NCBI GenBank assembly: GCA_964483805.1
Contig: CAZADH010000147.1
Coordinates: 1 to 14,520, forward strand
DNA length: 14,520 nucleotides
DNA from: CAZADH01 sp964483805
GTDB taxonomy: Bacteria > Muiribacteriota > Ozemobacteria > Ozemobacterales > Ozemobacteraceae
Direction of reading: 5' to 3'
Every line of letters begins with the position of its first letter. Within the stretch, counting starts at the first letter, position 1. The notes below the pieces were generated by a model. That model searched no databases. It had not been told where the DNA came from and worked only from the letters and a program-made list of their open reading frames with translations. Shown here piece after piece: positions 6,869 to 12,968 of the stretch. The translations under genes and the position numbers were made by a program.

Positions 6869-8464
6869 ATGGAAGAAGCAGCCTACACGAACATGCCGTT
6901 GTCGCGGGTGACCCCAACGGGAATCGAACCCGGTAAGGTCTACCTCATCGGGGCCGGCCCCGGCGACCCCGGCCTGATCACCGTGCGCGGGCTCGCGCTC
7001 TTGCGCGCCGCCGACGTGCTCGTCATCGATCAGCTCGGCGCCCCCGCGTTCCTCGATCAGGTGCGTCCCGATGCCCGCGTCATCGATGTCGGCAAGCGGG
7101 CGGGCCAACACACCAAACCCCAGGAGGCAATCAACCAGATCCTCGTCGAGGAGGCCCGTGCGGGTCACAGCGTCGTGCGCCTCAAGGGCGGCGACCCGCT
7201 GATGTTTGGCCGCGGCGGTGAAGAGATGCAGGTTCTGCGCGCGGCCGGGGTGCCGTATGAACTCGTGCCGGGGGTCAGTTCGACCATGGCCGGGCCGGCC
7301 TACGCGGGTATTCCATTAACACATCGTGAATACACGCCCGCCGTTGCCTTTGTCACCGGCCACGAGTCGTGCGAGAAAGACACGAGCACCCTGCCCTGGG
7401 CGGCGCTCGCCGGTCTCGATGCCCTCGTCTTCGTCATGGGCGTGGGCAATCTCGCCGGCATCTGCCAACGCCTGATCGACGCAGGACGACCCCCGGCGAC
7501 ACCGGTCGCGATGATCGAGAACGCCACGACACCGCGCCAACGCACGGTCACCGGCACGCTGACCAGCATCGTCGAGATCGCCCGCAGCGAGAACATCAAA
7601 CCGCCGGCGCTCATCGTCGTCGGCCGCGTCGTCGAACTGCGCGAGCAACTCGCCTGGTTCGAGCGACGACCCCTGTTCGGCCGCCGTCTCGTGGTTACCC
7701 GTTCACGCGCCCAGGCCAGCGATCTGGCTGAGCAACTGAGCAACGCCGGGGCGCTGGTGGATCTCTGTCCGGTGATCCGCTGCGAACCGCTGCTCGACAA
7801 CCCTGGCCTCGACGCCCTGCTGGCCGAGTGGCACACTGTAAATACAACCGTGTTCACCTCGGTCAACGGCGTGGATGGTTTCGTCGCCGCCCTGCACACG
7901 CGCGGACGCGACGTGCGCGCGCTCGCCGGCAAGAAGATCGTCTGCATTGGCCCCGCCACGGCGGCAGCGTGGGAACGACGCGGCATCCGGCCCGACTTCG
8001 TGCCGACCACCTTCGTCGCCGAGGAACTGCTGCCGTTCTGGCAGGGCCGCCCCACGGAACACGTCGCGGTCCTGCGGGCCGAGAAAGCCCGCGAGGTGCT
8101 GCCCGACAGCCTTCGGGCCGCCGGTCATCGCGTCTCGGTCGTGCCGCTTTATTGCACCGTGGCCGACGCCGGCGCCGACCCCACGATTCTCGGAGCACTG
8201 CGCCAGGGCACCATCGATGCGGTGACCTTCACGAGCAGCAGCACGGTCGACAACTTCCTCGAAATGATCAAAGGAGCCGACATCGCCCCGGCCAAGGTCC
8301 CGGGTGTGGCCATCGGGCCGGTCACCGCCGCGCGGTGCCGCGAAGTCGGCATTCCCCTGCTGGCGACGGCCGATGAATACACCATCCCCGGGCTGGTCAA
8401 GAAGTTGACCGACGTGTTGTCGACCCCGACGGCGGCCCGTGGCGGCGCCGGCCAATCCCAGTAA
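6869..8464 (+). CDS. cobA-hemD: Uroporphyrinogen-III C-methyltransferase / uroporphyrinogen-III synthase fusion
   Basis: This 531-residue bifunctional protein works in the cytoplasm. The N-terminal SUMT domain (about 22-265) adds two methyl groups from S-adenosylmethionine to uroporphyrinogen III, giving precorrin-2. Its motifs are VYLIGAGPGDPGLITVRG at 24-41, VVRLKGGDPLMFGRGGEE, VPGVSSTMAGPAYAGIPLTHR and PPALIVVGRVV. The C-terminal HemD domain (about 268-520) cyclises hydroxymethylbilane; VFTSVNGVDGF, CIGPATAAAW, VTFTSSSTVDNFL and VAIGPVTAA are its typical sequences. The usual YDxL of SUMT is IDQL here. The ATG at 6869 is preceded by GGAG at nine bases, and the homology starts after about 20 residues; ATG 6893 is an alternative. 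It supplies the hemD missing after hemC, and precorrin-2 for SirC. It runs 18 bases ahead of the radical SAM gene. A GTAAATACA motif lies in the HemD half at 7838. Confidence 0.96.
   Translation: MEEAAYTNMPLSRVTPTGIEPGKVYLIGAGPGDPGLITVRGLALLRAADVLVIDQLGAPAFLDQVRPDARVIDVGKRAGQHTKPQEAINQILVEEARAGHSVVRLKGGDPLMFGRGGEEMQVLRAAGVPYELVPGVSSTMAGPAYAGIPLTHREYTPAVAFVTGHESCEKDTSTLPWAALAGLDALVFVMGVGNLAGICQRLIDAGRPPATPVAMIENATTPRQRTVTGTLTSIVEIARSENIKPPALIVVGRVVELREQLAWFERRPLFGRRLVVTRSRAQASDLAEQLSNAGALVDLCPVIRCEPLLDNPGLDALLAEWHTVNTTVFTSVNGVDGFVAALHTRGRDVRALAGKKIVCIGPATAAAWERRGIRPDFVPTTFVAEELLPFWQGRPTEHVAVLRAEKAREVLPDSLRAAGHRVSVVPLYCTVADAGADPTILGALRQGTIDAVTFTSSSTVDNFLEMIKGADIAPAKVPGVAIGPVTAARCREVGIPLLATADEYTIPGLVKKLTDVLSTPTAARGGAGQSQ
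7838..7846 (+). repeat. Copy 2 of the GTAAATACA motif (inside the hemD domain)
   Basis: The plus strand reads TGTAAATACA, a near-palindrome with TGTA and TACA arms around AA. It spans the codons for V-N-T in the HemD domain and is AT-rich against its GC-rich surroundings. Confidence 0.75.
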
Positions 8465-8482
8465 CACCAGGCAGAAGCGACC

Positions 8483-9826
8483 ATGATCAACATCACCAAA
8501 CTCGTTACCGATCGTGCGACCACGGGCGACCCACTGCGCTACGGCGAAGACGGCCCGCAGCGAGTGGCGCATGGCCATCATTTCCACGGGCATGCCCGCG
8601 CGGCCGGGGCGGGGTTGCGCAAGCCGGTCGTGGTCTGGAACACCAGCCGACGATGTAACCTGAAGTGTTTACATTGCTACACCGACTCGGAGAACTGCGA
8701 CTACCCCGACGAGTTGACGACCGCCGAGGGGCGGGCGCTGATCGACGACCTGGCGCAGTTCGGCATTCCCGCGCTGCTGTTTTCGGGCGGCGAACCGTTG
8801 CTGCGGCCCGACCTGTTCGATCTGGTGCAATACGCTGTATCACGGGGCGTCCGGCCGGTGTTGTCGACGAACGGCGTGCTCATCACGGCCGAAACGGCCA
8901 AGAGGCTGAAAGAGATCGGGTTCATCTACGTCGGTATTTCGCTCGACGGCATCGGCAAAACCCACGACCATTTCCGCCAGACCGAGGGCGCGTTCGATGC
9001 CGCCATGCGCGGGTTTCGTAACTGCCTCGCCGCCGGCCAACGCGTCGGCCTGCGCCTGACGCTGACGCGCCAGACCGCGCACGAACTCGACCGGATCTTC
9101 GATTTCATCCTTGATGAAAAGATCCCGCGGGCCTGCTTCTATCATCTGGTTCCGGCTGGGCGCGGTCGGGCGCTGGCCGACGACCCGCTGACCATCGACG
9201 AAAGCCGGCGCGCGCTCGACACCATCGTGCGGCGCACGCGCGAAGCGGTCAACGCCGGTCGCGATCTCGATATTCTCACGGTCGACAACCACGTCGATGG
9301 TCCCTATTTGTATTTACAATTGCTGCGCGAGAACCCCGAGCGCGCCGCCGAGGTGCGCCGCCTGCTCGAGTGGAACGGCGGTGGCGCGCATTCGAGCGGC
9401 GTCGGCATCGGCAACATCGACCCGACCGGGCATGTGCACCCCGACCAGTTCTGGCAGGACCTCGATCTCGGTTCGGTCCGCGAACGGCCGTTCTCCGAGA
9501 TCTGGAGTGGCGTGCGCGCCGGCGCACACGCGCCGAACCACGGCGACGCCACAGGGGCAACTGGGCGCGGCGAACGGGCACCCGGGGCCGCTGGCCTCAT
9601 CCCCGATGCCGATGGGTCTACCGACGTACCCCTGCTTCACCCGATGCTCGCGGCATTGCGCGACCGCCTGCCTCGTCTCAAGGGCCGTTGCGCGACGTGC
9701 GGTTTTCTGAAGATGTGCGGCGGTTCGTTCAGGGTGCGCGCACTGCGCCGGTTTGGCGACCCGTGGGCCTGGGACCCGGCCTGCTACCTGACCGAGGAGG
9801 AGTGCGCGCGCGGGCCGACGCCGTAG
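8483..9826 (+). CDS. ahbC: Radical SAM protein of the AhbC/NirJ family (probable 12,18-didecarboxysiroheme deacetylase)
   Basis: The protein has 447 residues. RRCNLKCLHCY gives Cys58, Cys62 and Cys65 of the radical SAM [4Fe-4S] cluster, and SGGEPLLRPD at 101-110 the SAM-binding GGE motif. RCATCGFLKMCGGSFRVRA with later DPACYLTEEE gives Cys403, 406, 412 and 434, the auxiliary cluster pattern of AhbC/NirJ. MINITKLV, DPLRYG, CFYHLVPAGRG and TVDNHVDGPYLYLQ look more like AhbC, which removes two acetate side chains from didecarboxysiroheme to give Fe-coproporphyrin III. NIDPTGHVHPDQFW and RERPFSEIW also fit NirJ of heme d1 synthesis. Family is firm; AhbC versus NirJ is not. Odd features are a His-rich stretch at 30-37 (HGHHFHGH) and a Gly/Ala-rich insertion at about 343-382. 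It follows cobA-hemD by 18 bases, consistent with one operon using siroheme. A weak ribosome site precedes the ATG. Confidence 0.85.
   Translation: MINITKLVTDRATTGDPLRYGEDGPQRVAHGHHFHGHARAAGAGLRKPVVVWNTSRRCNLKCLHCYTDSENCDYPDELTTAEGRALIDDLAQFGIPALLFSGGEPLLRPDLFDLVQYAVSRGVRPVLSTNGVLITAETAKRLKEIGFIYVGISLDGIGKTHDHFRQTEGAFDAAMRGFRNCLAAGQRVGLRLTLTRQTAHELDRIFDFILDEKIPRACFYHLVPAGRGRALADDPLTIDESRRALDTIVRRTREAVNAGRDLDILTVDNHVDGPYLYLQLLRENPERAAEVRRLLEWNGGGAHSSGVGIGNIDPTGHVHPDQFWQDLDLGSVRERPFSEIWSGVRAGAHAPNHGDATGATGRGERAPGAAGLIPDADGSTDVPLLHPMLAALRDRLPRLKGRCATCGFLKMCGGSFRVRALRRFGDPWAWDPACYLTEEECARGPTP
9309..9317 (-). repeat. Copy 3 of the GTAAATACA motif (inside the radical SAM gene)
   Basis: The plus strand reads TTGTATTTACAA, a 12-base palindrome apart from its TT centre. 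It encodes L-Y-L-Q with the rare codons TTG, TAT, TTA and CAA in a gene that otherwise prefers C or G at the third position. Confidence 0.75.
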
Positions 9827-9827
9827 G

Positions 9828-10415
9828 TCAACGCCCCATCGAGCGGACCATCGACCAGGTCCCGAGAAACGCCAGCGTAACCACAACGCCGGCGAAACCG
9901 GCAATCGGCCAAGTGGCCCACCAACGGACGCTGGCGAGCGCTGCCGCGATTTCCGCCTCGGGCCTGTTAGCCAGCGCTTTGGTGGCCCGATGCGTCAACC
10001 AAAGGCGCAGCACTACGATATTGCTGATGTATGCCAAGATGCACAACAGGTATGACAACCACCAGGCCGAGCCCCAGATGCCGGTGAGCGGCGGCACCAC
10101 GATGAAGGCCACACCCCACCCGGCCATGAATGCGCCGGCCGACACCACCGCGGCGTCGCGCCACGCGCGCAACTCATCGCCCCGGGTCTGCGGCAACCCG
10201 CGATAGGCGCGACGGGCCATGGCCACCGAACCCCACGAGATCAGCCACCAGATCGGCATCGTCAGGATCACGAGAATGCCGAGGGGATCTTCGGGACTGC
10301 GGTGATACGGTCCGGCGAGCGCCGGGCTCGCGCTGGTAACGATGAAGATGATGGCCCACAAGGCTCGAAACGACGGGCGCCAACCCCTGACCGCAGCCTG
10401 AAAGTGCGAGCTCAT
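9828..10415 (-). CDS. Membrane protein of unknown function with signal peptide
   Basis: I do not recognise a family. From the ATG at 10415 the product has 195 residues. A positively charged N-terminus is followed by a hydrophobic stretch ending SASPALAGP (residues 28-36), a good signal peptidase site. Further hydrophobic segments lie at about 46-66, 86-108, 118-140 and 167-190, with a tryptophan-rich last part (VRWWATWP). GGGAGGAGG lies 12 bases upstream, which is further than usual, but no in-frame start lies between; a longer frame up to 10463 is possible but would carry the site inside the gene. The stop is one base from the stop of the radical SAM gene on the other strand, so the two transcripts must converge with no room for a terminator. 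No evidence connects it to tetrapyrroles. Confidence 0.7.
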   Translation of the reverse strand: MSSHFQAAVRGWRPSFRALWAIIFIVTSASPALAGPYHRSPEDPLGILVILTMPIWWLISWGSVAMARRAYRGLPQTRGDELRAWRDAAVVSAGAFMAGWGVAFIVVPPLTGIWGSAWWLSYLLCILAYISNIVVLRLWLTHRATKALANRPEAEIAAALASVRWWATWPIAGFAGVVVTLAFLGTWSMVRSMGR

Positions 10416-10602
10416 GTCTGTTTCAGTCCTCCTCCCGGCTTGCAGGAATGCGACCGCATTCACTGACGCGACCTGCTGTGAGAAACGTGTACAACTCTAT
10501 CACATGCCGATCGCGACGCGTCAGCGGGCAAACACTGCGAAAAACGCCCGTCGATTTCGCGGTACACGCCGGAAGTGATATTGTGGAGATCCGAGACGAC
10601 AA

Positions 10603-10615
10603 CACATTAAATGTG
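10603..10615. promoter_or_regulatory. 13-bp perfect palindrome CACATTAAATGTG, candidate operator
   Basis: CACATT and AATGTG are exact inverted copies around one A, in the 246-base divergent gap 10416-10661. It lies about 46 bases before the start at 10662 and overlaps the most AT-rich part of the gap, where a -10 element would be expected (TTGTGG at 10581 is a poor -35 candidate). A dimeric regulator could bind here. No other gene or RNA is apparent in the gap. Confidence 0.35.
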
Positions 10616-10661
10616 AAGCAACGCCCCGCGAGAGTTTCGACAAATCATCAATGGAGATCTC

Positions 10662-11513
10662 ATGAATACAGGTCGGTTATGCAGCAGTCTGCGAGTCACA
10701 GCGCTTCTTGGCTTACTCATCGCCACCTCGAGCTTTGCCCCGGCCCAGGCCGCTGAACAGTCGGTCACAACACGCCCGGCGGCTTTGGCGGCGGCCCGCG
10801 CCGCGCAACCCGTGCCCGATGCGAGAAAGGCACCAGCCCCCGGCTTCACCGCTCAGAGTCGAGCGGACGTCACCGACACGTCGAATCAGCCGCCGATGGC
10901 GACGGTTCTGCCCCCCGGCGCGCCCACTGCCGACCAGGCCACCCCACCCGTCGCCAACGTCGAGCGCCAGGGGCCGACACCGGGAATCCGCTTCAGACCC
11001 GGGGTCGCTTTTCGCATGAAACACCGCGGCTTCGACTGGAGCGTCGGGCCCAAACTCACGTTGTCGAAGCAGTTCGATGCTGACACCACCTTGCGCCTGC
11101 GCCTGCAATTCCTGCCGATGAAGATGCTCGATCTGCCCTCGGGAAGCCGACTCGACTACGCGCAGTATGACTTGTCGCTGCTCCGTTTCCTGAACCGCAA
11201 AACCTACGTGATCGCCAACGTGGGCCTGCACGCGTTCCGACCGTCCGACACCTTGATCGCCGAAGTCGCCAGGCGCGGCGGGAGTATTCGCTCGCGGGAT
11301 CTGACGAGCAGCACGTTGTCGGTGGGCCGCCAGGTTTTCGTGTTCAAGTGGCGTTTCCGCAACAAGACCCGCACCTGGCCGATTTTCGTGCAGGCCAATT
11401 ACACATTTGTGAAAGACTACGACTACGGCACCGACCTGGGTTCGGCCGGCACAGACTTCCCGATGCGCAAGGGTTTCTCCTGGAATTTCAACATCATGCA
11501 GAGAAGATTCTGA
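10662..11513 (+). CDS. Exported protein with Pro/Ala-rich linker and beta-rich C-terminal domain (possible outer-membrane barrel)
   Basis: I do not recognise a family. The 283-residue product starts at ATG 10662 with GGAG seven bases upstream. A signal peptide ends at APAQA-AEQ (residues 27-33). Residues 33-105 are rich in Pro, Ala and Thr, without a clear fold. From about 107 to the end, alternating polar and hydrophobic stretches suggest beta strands (WSVGPKLTLSKQF, TTLRLRLQFLP, TYVIANVGLHAF, RQVFVFKWRF, PIFVQANYTFVKDYDYG, GFSWNFNIMQRRF). The chain ends in Phe, as many outer-membrane barrels do, so an outer-membrane location is an inference. No catalytic motif is visible. It is followed after 147 bases by another exported protein. 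The start codon overlaps the stop of a four-codon frame at 10651. Confidence 0.75.
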   Translation: MNTGRLCSSLRVTALLGLLIATSSFAPAQAAEQSVTTRPAALAAARAAQPVPDARKAPAPGFTAQSRADVTDTSNQPPMATVLPPGAPTADQATPPVANVERQGPTPGIRFRPGVAFRMKHRGFDWSVGPKLTLSKQFDADTTLRLRLQFLPMKMLDLPSGSRLDYAQYDLSLLRFLNRKTYVIANVGLHAFRPSDTLIAEVARRGGSIRSRDLTSSTLSVGRQVFVFKWRFRNKTRTWPIFVQANYTFVKDYDYGTDLGSAGTDFPMRKGFSWNFNIMQRRF

Positions 11514-11561
11514 GGCGCCCGGTCACGGCGTTCGTCGCCATAGGTCACGATGCACCTGGTG

Positions 11562-11592
11562 TTGACACCACGGCCGGTCAACGGGCACACTG
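11562..11592 (+). promoter_or_regulatory. Candidate promoter before the exported-protein gene at 11661
   Basis: A perfect TTGACA lies at 11562-11567 and CACACT (three of six matches) follows after 19 bases at 11587-11592. The spacing is long and the -10 weak, but a perfect -35 is rare in this GC-rich DNA. The gap 11514-11660 holds no gene and no good terminator for the gene before it. Confidence 0.28.
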
Positions 11593-11660
11593 CCGTCGTT
11601 GGACTCGCGCACAGATGCCGCGGGTGCCCGCTCAATCGCTGATCAATCGGAGAAGAAGCA

Positions 11661-12239
11661 ATGCGCAAACTGGCTGCCCTCGTGATCTCCACTGCCCTTT
11701 TCGTTGCTCCCGCCATGCTATCTGTGGCCGACCCGGCGGCCGTCGCGGCCGAAAACACCAAAGCTCCCGTAACGGAGCAGGTCGCCAACAACACAGCCTC
11801 TGCGGCTGCCCCAGTTCCCGACCTGCCCAAAGAGGTCGTCGAGAAGATGAAGCTCAACGAAGAGCGCTTCGCCCGCGGCTACATCGCCGACGGCCTGCCC
11901 GACGAACTGAAAGACCTGGCACAGACCTGCGGTTACCCGCTGGCGATCGAAATCGACTGGATGAGTTTCGTCGGTGACTTCGATGCCCTGCAGAACCTGC
12001 AACACCAGGGCGTCGGTCGCCTCACCTGCGCCGTGAAGAGCATTTGCGGTGACGAGGTCGGCAAGGGTCGCATGGCAAAGAAGGTCAAGAAGCTGGTGGT
12101 CAAGAACGTGAGCGACATCAAAGAGAAGAAGGTCGTCGTCGGTGACGGTCAGATTCAACTCATCGGCGCATTCGGCAAGGGTTCGGAAGGCTACTACCCC
12201 GACAACGAGATTCAGAAGATCATCGAAGACGCGCTCTGA
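11661..12239 (+). CDS. Exported protein of unknown function
   Basis: I do not recognise a family. The product has 192 residues, with a signal peptide (hydrophobic 4-20) and probable cleavage near AVAA-EN (28-32). An Ala/Pro/Thr-rich segment up to residue 54 leads into a charged helical part (LPKEVVEKMKLNEERFARGY) and a mixed domain with ELKDLAQTCGYPLAIEIDW, RLTCAVKSICGDEVGKG, KKVKKLVVKNVSDIKEKKV and GKGSEGYYPDNEIQKIIEDAL. Three cysteines (90, 123, 129) remain after the signal. GGAG eight bases before the ATG supports the start. It has its own candidate promoter and a strong hairpin just after its stop, so it may be a single-gene unit. The neighbour at 10662 is also exported with an Ala/Pro-rich segment, but no sequence match between them is seen. 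Confidence 0.82.
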   Translation: MRKLAALVISTALFVAPAMLSVADPAAVAAENTKAPVTEQVANNTASAAAPVPDLPKEVVEKMKLNEERFARGYIADGLPDELKDLAQTCGYPLAIEIDWMSFVGDFDALQNLQHQGVGRLTCAVKSICGDEVGKGRMAKKVKKLVVKNVSDIKEKKVVVGDGQIQLIGAFGKGSEGYYPDNEIQKIIEDAL

Positions 12240-12257
12240 TCGCGGGTTGCCGGCAGA

Positions 12258-12289
12258 CCGCGCACGGGGCAAGGTTGTCCCGTGCGCGG
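12258..12289 (+). terminator. Strong hairpin after the exported-protein gene, terminator-like
   Basis: CCGCGCACGGG and CCCGTGCGCGG are perfect 11-bp inverted copies around a ten-base loop, starting 19 bases after the stop at 12239. No T-run follows, so a classical intrinsic terminator is incomplete; a rho-assisted or RNA-stabilising hairpin is equally possible. Confidence 0.5.
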
Positions 12290-12353
12290 CGGGCCCAGAC
12301 AATTCAGTGTTCATGGCGACCTCCAGCGCCGCCCTGGCTGTGTGGTCGTGCGC

Positions 12354-12385
12354 AAGACACCGGCCCGACATGACATACAATGTAT
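12354..12385 (+). promoter_or_regulatory. Candidate promoter with palindrome over the -10, upstream of the gene at 12495
   Basis: TACAAT at 12376-12381 matches the -10 consensus in five of six bases, and AAGACA at 12354-12359 (four of six) lies 16 bases before it. The -10 is part of the perfect palindrome ATACAATGTAT (12375-12385), and TGTATTTTC at 12381 differs by one base from the TGTATTTAC motif. A repressor site over the -10 is an inference. A short inverted repeat GCCCA/TGGGC with a seven-base loop lies in the leader at 12409-12425. Confidence 0.38.
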
Positions 12386-12494
12386 TTTCACGCGATGCAG
12401 AGATCGCAGCCCACTGTAACTGGGCGGCGCTCGGCGGGTGGGTCAGCGAACGCAGGGATTCTTGTCAGTCGACAAAAAAGAGAGGTCGTCCATC

Positions 12495-12806
12495 ATGGGT
12501 TCCCTGGCCGGATATGCCCTGCTGTTGTCACCTCTCATCTACGGCTCGATCTACATCTACATCGAGCGACACTTCACCGACAACGTGATGGTGCAGCGTT
12601 TTTTGAAGACGGCCACCGTTCTCTGCGGCGTGCTGCTGATCGTCTTCGGGTGCACCGACACTGTGAGTTTCGACGTACCCATGCCGTCCCGTGGGACTGC
12701 CAGACACACCGTTCCCGGCTCACTGTTCCTGGTTATCCTTGGCGTATTTCAAATGACCTTGCCCTTGTACAGTAAATACATTAGATTCACGAACCCGGAC
12801 GAATGA
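12495..12806 (+). CDS. Small membrane protein of unknown function
   Basis: I do not recognise a family. The 103-residue product has three hydrophobic segments, at about 4-23, 38-56 and 76-92, with TARHTVPGS before the last. No enzymatic motif is visible; two cysteines (44 and 53) lie in the second segment. GAGAGG about nine bases upstream supports the ATG at 12495; the frame is open from 12438 but without a ribosome site. The last codons (12738-12790) are AT-rich and contain one GTAAATACA motif. The gene sits between a hairpin-ended unit and the OPT transporter, which starts 162 bases later, so a functional link with the transporter is possible but not shown. Confidence 0.7.
   Translation: MGSLAGYALLLSPLIYGSIYIYIERHFTDNVMVQRFLKTATVLCGVLLIVFGCTDTVSFDVPMPSRGTARHTVPGSLFLVILGVFQMTLPLYSKYIRFTNPDE
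12772..12780 (+). repeat. Copy 4 of the GTAAATACA motif (3' end of the small membrane gene)
   Basis: The plus strand reads AGTAAATACA, identical over ten bases to copy 1 in reverse orientation. It spans the codons for S-K-Y in the C-terminal tail and lies in an AT-rich patch just before the end of the gene. Confidence 0.75.
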
Positions 12807-12968
12807 ACGACACCCCGGCCGTGCCACTGGCGGGGCGTCAACTAACGACGAGTTTCCATGCGCGCAGCGGGCGTTTGCCGCCACGATGGCGGGAACCGCG
12901 GGGGCGCCAAGCCCGAGCGCAGTCGCAAGGAACCCGCCCGCACAAATCCCAGAAAGGTTTGATTCCCG

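Noticed and set aside
7703..8593. Minus-strand frame of 296 codons opposite cobA-hemD
   Set aside because: Exact antisense of the conserved HemD domain with shadow composition.
9370..10206. Plus-strand frame of 278 codons over the radical SAM end and the minus-strand membrane gene
   Set aside because: It crosses two supported genes in a different frame or strand; the product is Arg/Thr/Pro-rich with no motif.
12813..12835. CCCCG/CGGGG hairpin after the small membrane gene as a terminator
   Set aside because: Only five paired bases plus an interrupted GAC/GTC extension, a 13-base loop, and no T-run; too weak to call.
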